A stretch of DNA of 64,000 nt from Pogonophryne albipinna (taxonomy: Eukaryota; Chordata; Actinopteri; Perciformes; Artedidraconidae). The notes beneath the pieces were generated by a model, which was not told where the DNA came from, did no database searches, and saw only the letters and a list, made by a program, of their open reading frames with translations. The DNA lies in contig JAPTMU010000036.1 of NCBI GenBank assembly GCA_028583405.1, positions 62,001-126,000 on the forward strand, given 5' to 3'. Shown one piece after another: positions 1-11,467 of this stretch. Each line of letters opens with the position of its first letter. The stretch's first letter is position 1. The translations under genes were made by a program, and so were the position numbers.

Positions 1-235
1 AAAAAGAGGACCAAGTAAGTAATTTTAACAAACTTTATTACAATAAATAAACATGCATTACAGAACTATATACATTGACATGGTCGATTTATAACATGCT
101 AACATTATTCACTCATCCAGCACAAGGGGACTGAGTTGAACAACACATTCCATATTTACAAGTTGGTCAGTGGCTTGTGCACTGGTAACATTGTCCGTAT
201 CGGGTGAAGTTGGTGCAGAGTATGGCACCCTCTCT
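1..235. other. 3' flank of the recombinase-like gene; no feature seen
   Basis: AT-rich sequence with no open frame of note. It lies downstream of the minus-strand gene at 236-2546 and may contain its 3' untranslated region. A TTTATT at 33-38 and AATAAA-like strings occur, but nothing decides a polyadenylation site. Confidence 0.3.
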
Positions 236-2546
236 TCACCCATGTCTGAGGGACTGTGTTCGGCCATTGACTGTTACCCTCTTCGCCACTCTCCAAGCGT
301 TGAAGTTTAAGTAGAATTCTTCGTCTGACGTCTCGGCATCGGGGGAGTCTTGGTAGGGAGTGGGGCTATGCACCTCTCCAGAGCTGTCACTGTCAATGTC
401 AATGTCCCCCAAGTTGTCTTCACTCCCCCCTGATGCTGCTGCTGCTGCCGCTGCTTGCAGTGACTCTGTGAAGAGCAGCCGTATTTCCGCAGCCTCCTTC
501 AAAGAAGGATTATTGGCATAAAAGGAAGTAGGCAAGGTTCCTCGACGGGTTCTTCCCCGCTGTGTATAGGAAGTAGCGGTTCTGGGTGCAGGTCAGCGTC
601 CCCTTGATTTCCAGCCACCTCTTCATCCATCCGAATTCTTCTATGGTGAGGTACAGCTGCGCTTCACCAAACGCGTTGGCCGTCTTGTGGTTGCTTACCT
701 GTTATGACAGAGGTAGAGAGCGTCAATACAAATATCAATCATGCACAACATGTTTATCACTGCCAGAATAAACACATTTTGTAATAGCACTCACGTGGAT
801 GAGGTAGCCAAAGGCAGTGCCAGTTGTCTCCGCCTTTCGGACCTCGGCGTTGGTCATGTTGGAGTAGACCCCCGGACGGTGGCCATAAATGCAGCTCCAA
901 TGGAGGGTCATGTACCCATAGAGCAATAGCCGGGTTGCGGTAGTCGGATTGCTGGCCATCACGTCCAGGAGCTGAGGGATGCGAGTGTTGGCCGCAGTCA
1001 AACATGCCATGATGTCTTTATGGCTCGGCAGACCTTCCATCTTGTCCCGCTTCACCTGCATCTGGTGGATAAGCACCTTCTTCCTCAGGGACTTCAGGAT
1101 GGCAACAACTTCCCGTTTGATTACAATCATGTCGTATTGGTTGAGCCAGCTCCCCTTGCCATGTACTTGAGAAAGTGTGATGTATTTTTGATATAGAAGT
1201 CAGAGGTCGTGACCTGTAGGCTTGACTTTATCAGGCTCCGGGACCAGCTGTTGGCAAAGGAAAACGCATCAGTACATCGTATTGCGTTAATGTGGAGAAC
1301 ACACACAATGATGGTAACATCATGGACAGTTTTTTGATGTTACTCACCCACGTATCCTCTTCAGATCCCTCAGAAAGAGCCAGTCAGACAGGCGTTTGAA
1401 ACCGTGTGCCATGAAGCTTAGGAACGATTTCACTCTGCTTAGTTTGGAGACTGCGTTTTCTTGGAGCCTCACTGTTGGGTCGATGCCCTCGTAATGCTCC
1501 CGATATCCTTGCAGATACTCCTCTGTGAAACATAACACAGTACTTTAATGACAACACATTGTGTGTTACAGAAACTGCATTTGTTGTTGTTATTCAACAC
1601 ACTTACCCATGATGGGTGGGAATGTTATTTCCCGCATTATATTCCCCCGGCCCCTGCCGCTGAACCAGGGGGAATTTATGGGAGGAGAGGTTGACGAGGC
1701 CTCTGTATCTATGGATGCCGGTTCAGAGGAGCTGGATACAGGTGTCTGAGAGGCAATGGGGGACTTGCTGCACGAGGGAATGGGAGACTTGCTGCGCGAG
1801 GGAATGGGGGACTTGCTGAAGGAGGGACCTTTGGACTTGGACTGCCTCTTTGGTGTTGCCTCTGTTCGGGGTCGTTTCTTTAGAAACACCCGCTCTTGTT
1901 CCTCCCCATCCTCTTCATCGAACCAATGCATGTCCTCGGCCCTCTGGTTCCTCCTCTGTCGCTTGTGTTTTATCATCTTCTGCAGCTTGCTGCGCAGGGC
2001 TTTCACCCCAGCAGCATACATGTCCCTCTGATTCCTCATGGTGTTTGCCTCCATCCTCCATTCAATACACTCCGGTTTGTGACATGAAATCACTGGGGAC
2101 AAGGGTGGAGGTGGTGACAGGACCTCATCACCCTCATAGTCCACCTCCCAAGAGGTAATCATCGCAACTGGAGGGTCTTTCAATCGAAGTTCATGAAGCT
2201 CCTTCGTTGCTACTGTCATTTTTACTTTATTTACGACCACATGTATCTCCTCTCGGGACAGCTCAACATGGTCTCTGTCCAAGTGCCGGTCCAGCCTTGT
2301 CCTGCTATATTCACATCCTGCAATGGTGCATGGATGGAGCCTAATGTTTGTACGTCCATTGGCCAACAACAGCAGAATTTTTCGTTCAACTAAATTATGC
2401 ACACTATGGTGCCTCTGCAAGTGCTTGCTCAGGGCCCGGTAGGAAGTCTTACAGATCGGACAACCGATCAACATCCTATCTGTATGCATGAGCATTTTGG
2501 TACCGGGAAGTGTACCCAGTATAATGTATAGAACCGGGGGCGACAA
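236..2546 (-). CDS. C2H2 zinc-finger / tyrosine-recombinase-like protein, multi-exon, frame disrupted
   Basis: Exon 1 (2546-1607) starts with two CxxC/CxxxxC...HxxxxH fingers (CPICKTSYRALSKHLQRHH and a second with GCEYSRTRLDRHLDRDH), then an acidic/Pro segment, a basic stretch and a Ser/Lys/Pro-rich tail. Exon 2 (1522-1348) and exon 3 (1247-795) read as an all-helical core-binding-like region, ending in a HRPGVYSNMT motif that resembles the box-I arginine of tyrosine recombinases. Exon 4 (from 698) opens with NHKTANAFGEAQLYL, like the beta-strand lysine segment. Splice borders are good GT/AG. The layout matches a large fish family of zinc-finger proteins with a recombinase-like domain, probably transposon-derived; the family name is from memory. 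Exon 3 needs a frame change near 1135-1160, and the frame is lost again near 490-560. An acidic segment (SEDNLGDIDIDSDSSGE) in another frame runs to 236. So this is a decayed or mis-sequenced copy. Confidence 0.55.
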
Positions 2547-2599
2547 AGAAGGAAAGTTGCACTCAGCGAACTAGGAAGACCCCTGTCAAATCTATCCAG

Positions 2600-2900
2600 T
2601 TTATTTTCAAAACATTGTTTTGTTCATTTGCATCATCGTGCGAAAGGTGTCCCATTTAGGCACTCGTTAGGCGGGCAGAGATCCCTGTCATCTCTCGGTC
2701 CTATCCTCCAGGCAAGGCGGGGGCCAAAACTGCGTGGAAAAGTATCCGAAAATAGTGCATCATAATGCGGGTAGAGTCCCATCAAACTTCCCTTGCAGTC
2801 CTCCAGAGTCTGGAAATACTCTGTTATCTTTTTGGAGTACCATGAAAACCGGCCAAATGTATCCGGAAATAGTGCATCATTATTCCGTGACAACTCTCCT
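2600..2900. repeat. Diverged monomers of the 2.6-5.8 kb repeat region
   Basis: The sequence shares strings such as AATAGTGCATCATAATGCGG, TCCTCCAGAG and CTCTGTTATCTTTTTGGAG with 4980-5110, so the same degenerate module occurs twice about 2.3 kb apart. No gene was found. Confidence 0.6.
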
Positions 2901-3680
2901 TGAATTCCTCCAGAGGCACGTTCAAAAACTTAAAGTTTGTTAAGAACCATGATTCAGGTCCTCCAGGCAACAATTGTATCCGAAATAGTGTCTCATTATT
3001 CTGTAACAACTCTCCTTGAATTCCTCCAGAGGCACGTTCAAAAACTTAAAGTTTGTTAAGAACCATGATTCGGGTCCTCCAGGCAACAATTGTATCCGGA
3101 AATAGTGCATCATTATTCCGTGACAACTCTCCTTGAATTCCTCCAGAGGCACGTTCAAAAACTTAAAGTTTGTTAAGAACCATGATTCGGGTCCTCCAGG
3201 CAACAATTGTATCCGAAATAGTGCCTCATAATTCCATGACAACGGCCCTTGTATTCCTCCAGAGGCACGTTCAAAAACTTGAAGTTTGTTAAGAACCATG
3301 ATTCGGGTCCTCCAGGCAACAATTGTATCCGAAATAGTGTCTCATTATTCCGTAACAACTCTCCTTGAATTCCTCCAGAGGCACGTTCAAAAACCTAAAG
3401 TTTGTTAAGAACCATGATTCGGGTCCTCCAGGCAACAATTGTATCCGAAATAGTGTCTCATTATTCCGTAACAACTCTCCTTGAATTCCTCCAGAGGCAC
3501 GTTCAAAAACGTAAAGTTTGTTAAGAACCATGATTCGGGTCCTCCAGGCAACAATTGTATCCGAAATAGTGCCTCATAATTCCATGACAACGGCCCTTGT
3601 ATTCCTCCAGAGGCACGTTCAAAAACTTGAAGTTTGTTAAGAACCATGATTCGGGTACTCCAGGCAACAATTGTATCCGA
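2830..3680. repeat. Tandem array, 116-117 bp unit, about 7 copies
   Basis: The phrase TAAGAACCATGATTC recurs at 2941, 3057, 3174, 3290, 3406, 3522 and 3638, giving a period of 116 or 117 bp. Each unit also holds CTCCAGGCAACAATTGTATC and CTCCAGAGGCACGTTCAAAA. Copies differ at a few positions (for example CATAATTCCATGACAACGGC versus CATTATTCCGTAACAACTCT), and these variants recur in a mixed order. Open frames across it are only periodic translations of the unit. Confidence 0.93.
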
Positions 3681-3960
3681 GCCAAAGCACTCATGTAGCG
3701 GACACATTCCTCCATGATGTGAAACAGCCGTTTTTTTTCTAAGTGCTCTCAAAAACCGGGTTTCCGATTTCGTGCAGATGGTAGCTTGGAAAAGATGAAT
3801 AGATTTATTTGACGGAGGAAGGGAGGTCTCGAAGCCCCTCTCCCTTGTAAAATGAAACGTGGGGGTGAAAATGTGTCCGGGGCTTCCGCCGGAAGCGCCG
3901 AGTTTGCGGTGCTTTACTGTCCGCCCACTAGCATCCATATTCGGCCTTCTTCACAGCCCC
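3640..3960. repeat. Duplicated block A (partner at 5500-5750)
   Basis: The block begins at the end of the tandem array and runs through GAGCCAAAGCACTC, TAGCGGACACATTCCTCCAT, a T-run, GGAAAAGATGAATAGA, and GTGTCCGGGGCTTCCGCCGG. The same strings in the same order occur at 5515-5740 with about 90 percent identity by eye. Confidence 0.8.
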
Positions 3961-4490
3961 AGCATATATCCCTAACATGCGCACTTCCATAACATCGCAC
4001 ACCGTGAGACCCCGGGCCCCCGGACTTAAGCACTCCACCACGGACTAAACTCAGATGTTCACACCCTACAGAACCTCATGCCCCTGGTACATCACGTTGG
4101 TTAAACGACAGCTCCGTAATGTACTGCACCACATCACATGGGTAAAATGAGCTGCGTGTTGCCCTGCAAAATCACATTTCGTGTATTTCCAGAAAGCTGT
4201 GAAAATACACCTATACCCGTCATGTCCTGTAAAATAGCATTTTTTGTTTATTTCCATCATTCAGGCAAATACACATATATCTGTCCGCTCCAGGAGCTTC
4301 AAAGTGCAGACCCCTGAGCCCTGTAAAATATTATTATTCCGACCGCCAAGCACCGGCATGTGGACCCGGGGAGAAGGCCCTCCGATGGCGGGTCAAACTT
4401 GCTGTTAGCACAGCTGACGGCTGGACACTAGCCGTAGAGGAACACCAGGGCAGGACCAGGCAGTTCCCTCTTTGCAGACAAGCACATATG
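3961..4490. other. Unassigned sequence between the two repeat blocks
   Basis: No gene seen. A short segment near 4340-4395 (CACCGGCATGTGGACCCGGG, GAGAAGGCCCTCCGATGGCG) is repeated near 4888-4930, so this interval and the GC-rich one following are partly a duplication. Confidence 0.5.
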
Positions 4491-4990
4491 GTTGTTACCC
4501 AGGATCAAACAGGTAGCCTGTGATGAAGTAGGGTCGACCCTATATCATGTGAAGCCACCGAACACTGGTCCCCGGGGGAACCGGTGCCCGGAGCAAGGCC
4601 AATTGCTGAATGCCGCAGCCGACGAAGGCCGCTATGCAACAGTGGAGGGTTCGAGAAACATGAGTTTTTGCCGGGCGCAGCGCGGCGGAGGTGGGGTGGT
4701 TCCAGCCCTGGAACCTCCGTCCCGCTGCGGGACCCGTGGTGGGACCCCTGAGTCAGACGGTTCGTCTCGGTCACGCTTCATATCGGGCGGCCCGGGAGGG
4801 AAGAGACACGCAGGGTTACCCCCACACAGCACACCCTCCCGGCCATTAGAGTCGAACCCGCAGTTCGGAGGAACCGACAGCCAAAGCACCGGCACGTGGA
4901 CCGGGGGAGAAGGCCCTCCGATGGCGGGTCGCGTTTACCATTCGATCAGTGAGAAATCAGGAAAAAGTCTGAGTTCACCTTTGGGAGAAC
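4491..4990. other. GC-rich segment, open on both strands, nature unknown
   Basis: This stretch is much more GC-rich than its surroundings, and long open frames exist on both strands (167 aa on plus, about 88 aa on minus) simply because stops are rare. The plus-strand frame has no recognisable domain and runs on into the repeats. It shares a duplicated 45-bp segment with 4340-4395. I do not recognise an RNA gene in it. Confidence 0.4.
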
Positions 4991-5500
4991 CATGAAAAGC
5001 CGCCAAATGTATCCGAATATACTGCTTCATAATGCAGGTAGAGTCCCCTGACAACTCCCCTTACATTCCTCCAGAGTATGGAAATACTCTGTTATCTTTT
5101 TGGAGAACCATAAAAAAGGGGTGAAAATGGATAAAAGTACCCCAAAATAGTGTTCCATAAGGCGGGTAGAGTTCCCTGACAACTCCCCTTACATTCCTCC
5201 AGAGGCAGAAAAAGTTCAAGTTAACTTTTGGAAGAACCATAGAAAAGGGTGAAAATGGATAAAATGTATCCGAAAATAGTGCACCATAATGCAGGTAAAG
5301 TCCCCTGACAACTCCCCTTACATTCCTCCAGAGGCAGAAAAAGTAAGTTAACTTTTGGAAGAACCAGAGGAAGGGGTGAAAATGGATAAATTGTATCCCA
5401 AAATAGTGTCTCATAATTACGTGACAACGCCCCTTGTATTCCTCCAGAGGCACGTTCAAAAACTTAAAGTGTGTTAAGAACCATGATTGGGGGTCCTCCA
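4985..5500. repeat. Diverged tandem monomers (about 110-130 bp)
   Basis: CTTACATTCCTCCAGAG recurs near 5063, 5191 and 5317. ACTTTTGGAAGAACCA and GGGGTGAAAATGGATAAA recur between them. The array ends by rejoining the 116-bp monomer type (GTTAAGAACCATGATT near 5474). Confidence 0.75.
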
Positions 5501-5750
5501 GGCAACAATTGTATCCGAGCCAAAGCACTCTTGTAGCGGACACATTCCTCCATGATGTGAAAGAGCCGTTTTTTTTCTAAGTGCTCTCAAAAACTGGGTT
5601 TCTGATTTCGTGTAGATGGTAGCTTGGAAAAGATGAATAGAAATATTTGACGGAGGAAGGGAGGTCTCGAATCCCCTCTCCCTTGTAAGATGAAAGGTGG
5701 GGGTGAAAATGTGTCCGGGGCTTCCGCCGGAAGCGCCGAAGACTTGAGTT
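5500..5750. repeat. Duplicated block A, second copy
   Basis: Direct repeat of 3670-3900. It ends in GTGTCCGGGGCTTCCGCCGG followed by unrelated sequence, so the duplication stops near 5740. Confidence 0.8.
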
Positions 5751-6185
5751 TTTTTTAGCCCCTCCTCCGTGGGCACTTAGCCGTTTTTTCGAGAATTTTA
5801 AAAAAACTTCATTTTTGACTATTTTAAGATATAATTGACCGTTTTCTTTACTTTTTTTTGCTTTCCACGGGTGGGGGCGCATGGCAGGCCGCCTATGATG
5901 TCCCAAATTCGGCCTGGAACCTCCGGGAATTGTGGACTAAGCTCCATAAACTGACAAAGTCACTCAGAAATGTCATTTTAATAGCCCAAAAATATATAAT
6001 ACAAATACATTTAAATAGTAAAAGGTACAATTGTGCTCCTAATTACCCGGAATTTGATTTATATAGCCCCATGATAGTGATTAAAAATCATTTTCATGGA
6101 AAAAAGTGTTAAAATGCCTGATTAATATGTTTGTAATGCTGGCAGCAGGTTCACTGCTGTAGGCAGGGTCCCACACTCACAGGCA
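5751..6185. other. Non-coding, no feature seen
   Basis: AT-rich sequence between two tandem arrays, with no usable coding frame. The last 60 bp (GCAGGTTCACTGCTG, CAGGGTCCCACACTCACAGG) lead into the 112-bp array. Confidence 0.4.
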
Positions 6186-6635
6186 GAGCTCCAGGGTGAT
6201 GCACATGGCTTTCTTAGCCAGGAAGAAGTGTGTGAAAGCTGGGTAAAGTGTTCATGCAGCCCCTCCATAACGGTAATAATGGTTAGAAGGGCTTACAAAG
6301 AGCTCCAGGGTGATGCACATGGCTTTATTACCCCGGAATGAGTGCTTACAAGCCGGGAAAAGTCTCCCTGCAGCCCCTCCATAAGTAATAATGGTTAGAA
6401 GGGCTTACAAAGAGCTCCAGGGTGATGCACTTGGCTTTATTACCCCGGAATGAGTGCTTACAAGCCGGGTAAAGTCTCCCTGCAGCCCCTCCATAAGTAA
6501 TAATGGTTAGAAGGGCTTACAAAGAGCTCCAGGGTGATGCACTTGGCTTTATTACCCCGGAATGAGTGCTTACAAGCCGGGTAAAGTCTTCCTGTAGCCC
6601 CTCCATAACGGTAATAATGGTTAGAAATCATTTCC
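6186..6635. repeat. Tandem array, 112-114 bp unit, 4 copies
   Basis: GAGCTCCAGGGTGATGCAC begins at 6186, 6300, 6412 and 6524. Units share TTATTACCCCGGAATGAGTG and CCCCTCCATAA. The first copy is the most divergent (TTAGCCAGGAAGAAGTGTG in place of TTACCCCGGAATGAGTG). Confidence 0.93.
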
Positions 6636-6720
6636 AGGGCAGAAAGCTGTTTTGAAAAGTGAAAAAACGATTTAAAACCCTTTGAAATGACTGTCAGGTG
6701 CTGATCACTGCTGTTAGCAG

Positions 6721-7245
6721 GGTGTCAGCTTCGTGGACCCCAAAGTTAAAAGGAAATTTCCAGGATATTGACATAGCATATTTATATACAGAATGATGAT
6801 TATTTTACCCTCAGATCAGCTCTTTTATGCGGGTATCACGGCTGGTGTCAGCTTCGTGGACCCCAAAGTTAAAAGGAAATGTCCAGGATATTGACATAGC
6901 ATATTTATATACAGAATGATGATTATTTTACCCTCAGATCAGCGCTTTTATGCGGGTATCACGGCTGGTGTCAGCTTCGTGGACCCCAAAGTTAAAAGGA
7001 AATGTCCAGGATATTGACAGAGCATATTTATATACAGAATGATGATTATTTTACCCTCAGATCAGCGCTTTTATGCGGGTATCACGGCTGGTGTCAGCTT
7101 CGTGGACCCCAAAGTTAAAAGGAAATGTCCAGGATATTGACATAGCATATTTATATACAGAATGATGATTATTTTACCCTCAGATCAGCGCTTTTATGCG
7201 GGTATCATCAGTGCTGTTAGCAGGGTGTTTGCTTCGTGGACCCCA
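6721..7245. repeat. Tandem array, 123 bp unit, 4 full copies plus a partial
   Basis: GGTGTCAGCTTCGTGGACC starts at 6721, 6844, 6967 and 7090, exactly 123 bp apart. A decayed fifth copy begins near 7224. Neighbouring copies are almost identical, so expansion is recent. It is unrelated in sequence to the 112-bp and 116-bp arrays beside it, although it shares TCACTGCTGTTAGCAGGGTG at its borders. Confidence 0.95.
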
Positions 7246-7249
7246 AATG

Positions 7250-8810
7250 TAATGTCCATGATCCACGGGGTGGACACAGACACATGCGTAGAGCACCCCC
7301 AAGTATGTAGGTACAGTTGGTCAAATTTGTCCTGTCGGTGGCAGGGACTTTGCATTATAAGTTGACGTCACATTTCCATTGTGCGGACATTTGTACATTT
7401 AAACGACAAATCACATGTTAAATCTGTCCATAAGGCAGACCTTTCCCTTCCTTTTCATCGGAACAGCTGTTCCCCACATTCCCTGAAAAGTGTTAGCCAA
7501 AAAATGTCACTTCCTTATAGTACTACTACTGCAATTCATTTACACCTAATTAGTATTAAAATGTCTAATAGATCTATTTCAGAAACTTGTGCACTTAACT
7601 ATTATCTTGTGTCAAAACATTACTTGGATCTGTGTAGCTCTGCATTTCATAGCTCATTATACCCATTTATCTTCAATTCTGGTCTACTTAAAAACAATGT
7701 TAAATTCTTTAGCAGTGTGTGGAACCCTGGGTGTCCGACCATGCAACAATTACTCCCTCCTTTATCAAGGATTTAAAAACAGAAGTCATTTCATATTTCC
7801 ATCTTAAAGCCCTCCTATGGTAATAACCATGGCACAATGGTGAAATCAATAATGTATAGATTGGAATACTATATTTGGCTTGGCACCAGCTCTCCCTTTA
7901 ACCTTATCCATACAAATAAAGATTTGTCTTATAGAGCGGTTCCTAAAACTATCCCTTTAATGGTGTTCAACATTGTAACAACTAAGATCACTACTTTATT
8001 CACAAGTGAATAAAAATCTCTTGAAGAATGATTTGTTAACATGATGAAAAGATTGAAGAATATGGTTATATAATGTCATGTATCCCCCTTTATCCCTCAG
8101 TGTGTTTTAGGATGATTCTCATTTTACTTTAATAATTTCCTCTTTACTGCTATTTTTAATTTACCAATTGATTAATTCATGGTTAATACAACTTTTTATC
8201 TTCACTTATTTATCAAGTCAATTCAAGTTCTTTAAATGTGCGCTTATAAGTGTGTTTATGTGTAAACTCACTCATTCCCGTTGATTCCCTTCTCCTCTCC
8301 TCTGATTTATCTCAAGCCGTGATCCCTGGCCACCTCACATTCTGCTCGACCATCTCCTCTGATTCTGACTCCTCCCCCTTTATCCATCAGCTGTTGTAAC
8401 TCTTTGAGGCAGCCATCTGCCCAGCTACATCTGCAGCCCCCATCATGCCACGGTTCTTGAACTCCTTTGCATTTCATCTCCTCCTTCACAGTCTCTCTGC
8501 TGCTTTATGGAGGGCGGATTCTGCTCTCATGTCCCACACTTTGCTCTTGTGCCAAATCTTGTGGCTCAGCTTGGAACTTCATGCCCTGTCTGAGGGACTG
8601 ATAGATCTCTGCCTGTCAGCAAGCTGTTTGGTTTTGGATGCCACAGGTGGAGATAGTTCTGGATGCAGTTCTTATTGTTGTTGTTGGTTCAGCTCTGGTT
8701 CTCTGTCTGGTCTATTGAGAAGGAGGAGTCTCCTGTTGGGTTAGGCCTTTGATTGCTCAAGCGGATCGGGGTCTTAGCCGTCTGACATGCAGAGAGAGAG
8801 AGTCCAGGTC
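7250..8810. other. Non-coding, no gene recognised
   Basis: Only short frames without domains. The patch at 8300-8760 is richer in C and T and open on plus for 99 aa, but the predicted protein has no recognisable motif. Confidence 0.4.
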
Positions 8811-11447
8811 TCGGGACGCATTACCTATAGAAATTCTAGCACACTGAGGTTAAATAAATCCAACCCTTTCCACTCCGTCTCTTTCTAATCATACTATCTG
8901 TCTTAGTAGTTAAATGCCATCCAAACAACACAATTAATGTCTACTAATGATATTACATAAACTCCCTCTAATAATCGTTTCATCCATTGTGACATATTTA
9001 CCCAAACTACGTTTTTCAACACCCACATGTTTCCAGCATCGCATATTCCACACACTATGAAAGAACCCCTCCGCATTCAAAAATCCCACTGCTATCTAGC
9101 AACAATTGTAAAGTTGCAGAGCACACTAATCAGATCACAGTAATGTAATTTGACCCAAGTGTAGGCCTATTTCGTTCCTAAAAATGTTAGCAAACACCAA
9201 ACTCCATCTACAACATTTATAGATAAATTGATTTAGCTAAATGAAATCTTATGTAATTCAAAATGTGACAAAAGAACAATGATTTGTCTTACACAAGATT
9301 GTGGTCTAACAGAATGACTCTTGACCTCATGTGGCCTGAAGAACAAAAGGAGCTCTTAACATTAACACAATGGACTCTCAGAGATGAGATCTAGCCATAA
9401 GGTGGCTGACTTTAAAATGAACTGTGACAAAGAAACCACATGCGTGTGGGTACATTATAGTTTTAGAAATATAACTCAAAACAACACTACATTAAAACAA
9501 TAACCACTCAAATGAGCCTTGGTAAAAAGCATGAAAAACAAAACAACTTAATCTACTCTCCTTGTTCGTGTACATCTTTACTCCAACTATTTCACCATCT
9601 AGTATGCCAACTTTCTGGCCAACTAGCTTAGCAGTATAGCACTGGCCTCATGTGAGTGGGGGAAGGGGAGGGGATCACTCAACACATGTGCAGATATAAA
9701 CCACACTGCTTGGAGACTGAGTTCAATAAAAATTAAACCATACGACTTGTAGTCTGGCTTCAATAAAAATGTAACACCTCATGTCCTATCATTTGACCAT
9801 AGTTCCTTGTCTCTCTCTGTCTCTCTCTCTGTCTCTCTCTCTGTCTCTCTCTCTCTGCAGCTGCCTGCTCCTGTCAACAAGCTTCTCTCATCAATCACCT
9901 CTGTGTTTTAACATTTAACAGCTTCTCTCTGACTGACAAACTTACAAAACCTTCTGTTTACTTTCTACTCTTTCTTCACAAACTTAAAAACACAATTGTG
10001 GTGAATTGTTTGCGTTTTCAGTTTCCTATCTACATTAAACAACCACCAACTCAGAGTCACTGTGGTATGATCAACACAACTCCTAAATAACATTACAATG
10101 TATATTTCTTACAGTGAGTTTGTTATTTAATGTTTAACAAATTATCCTCTTTTTATGTCTAATCTAGGTGCAATAATCCACTATCATATTTAATTTGAAT
10201 CGAACCTTAACCTCTATGTACTTCATATACTCAGTAAATCTCTTTTTACTTTCCCTCAACGTTTCTGTATGTAATTAAATTCCTCTGAAATATGATTAAG
10301 TACAATTCTCAGTTAATGACAAATACCACGAAATTCACAATGCAATGCAAAAGTAACAACCAGTTCTCAAAACTTCTCATTAAAACCACAATGTGACGTA
10401 ACTGTGTCCCACAAAAACTATGCTAAAAACAACACATTATAGTTTCTTATTTATTTCAATATCTACCACCTCAAATCACACATTGATGTATTAATTTTCA
10501 ATGTTATTCACTCCAACTTCAGATCAGTCGTTGATCTTTCACTCCTTGCTTTAAATTCAACGCTCAGCAGCCATTTTCCAGACATTAACAAGCAGTCTGG
10601 CTCCGGGCTGCTGCACAGCAATTAGAGCAGAAATGTGGAGAAAGGGGGGCTTTCTTAAACCCATGGTATTCTACCATTATGACTTCGCATTTCTTTATCT
10701 GACTTAGGCCATTCTATGTTCAATAATATATTCTATTTATTCAAAAGCACATAAATATATCCTCCACGCTGTCTGTTCAGCTTTTAAGATGCGATATTTC
10801 TTTCAACAGAATGGGCGTTAACCCCACAGAACAAGACAGTGAGAAATCCGTTAATTTCAATGGCTTTTGAAGTTCGCGTATCTCCTCTTGGATTTTCCAC
10901 ATATAACTCACCTCCACTTCTATAAGCCTTGGATTTGTTATTCAGTTTTGTCACGGATAGAGACTCTTATACTCTACTTGACTCCCACCAGCGAAATATA
11001 CCCTGTGGGGACTCGATACCTCCACTAGGCGTAGGGACTGTTATACCCTTCCAGCCGCCAGAGACTCAATACCCTGATGCTGAAATACTCCGCTGCTTCA
11101 CGTGTAGCTAACGAGTCAGCCGTACGATTCTGAAAAATCTACGAAGCTTTTAACCAGTTGCTTTATCTATTTTATAACTTTACCTACCTATACTAAACTA
11201 TGCATTGCATTCTTTACCGTAAATGACACTTGGAAATATCTTTGACAACTCTAAAATTTAGCTTAGCCAATCTACAGACCTTCGATAGAAACAGGCGTCC
11301 GTTTTACCTTTCAATTTTAGGATCCTGGTTTTAGTTGTCACAGATTATTCCAGGCATCTCCCTCCGTCCGCTGGCTGCTAGTGTTTTCCTCTAAAAAACC
11401 TTACTCACGACGTCACCACATCGGCACGTCCTCACGTCATGACGTCA
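8811..11447. other. Non-coding, AT-rich; possible decayed internal part of an LTR element
   Basis: No reverse transcriptase, protease or gag-like frame could be seen on either strand. It lies on the internal side of the minus-oriented LTR at 11468-12397, so it could be a degraded interior, but it could equally be unique sequence. A (CT)n-type tract sits at 9810-9857. Confidence 0.3.
9810..9857. repeat. CT-rich microsatellite with GT interruptions
   Basis: Runs of CTCTCTCTGT repeat four times and then pass into CTCTCTCTCTCTGCAG. Confidence 0.9.
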
Positions 11448-11467
11448 TCACGTCGGGGTCACCAAAT
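11448..11467 (-). promoter_or_regulatory. Primer-binding-site-like sequence next to the LTR
   Basis: Read on the minus strand, the bases just after the LTR end (CACAACA) are TTGGTGACCCCGACGTGATG. TGG followed by a tRNA 3'-end-like complement is the usual layout of a retrotransposon primer-binding site. I do not assign the tRNA. Confidence 0.5.

Noticed and set aside
2940..3938. Repetitive frames reading NCCLEDPNHGS and FLNVPLEEFKESC
   Set aside because: Periodic translation of the 116-bp tandem unit, which is not a multiple of three; no start or splice support.
4492..4995. 167-codon frame as a gene
   Set aside because: It lies in a GC-rich segment open on both strands, has no domain, and runs into repeat DNA.
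6186..7245. CRISPR-like appearance of regular arrays
   Set aside because: Whole 112/123-bp units repeat without unique spacers, and the DNA is eukaryotic. They are satellites.
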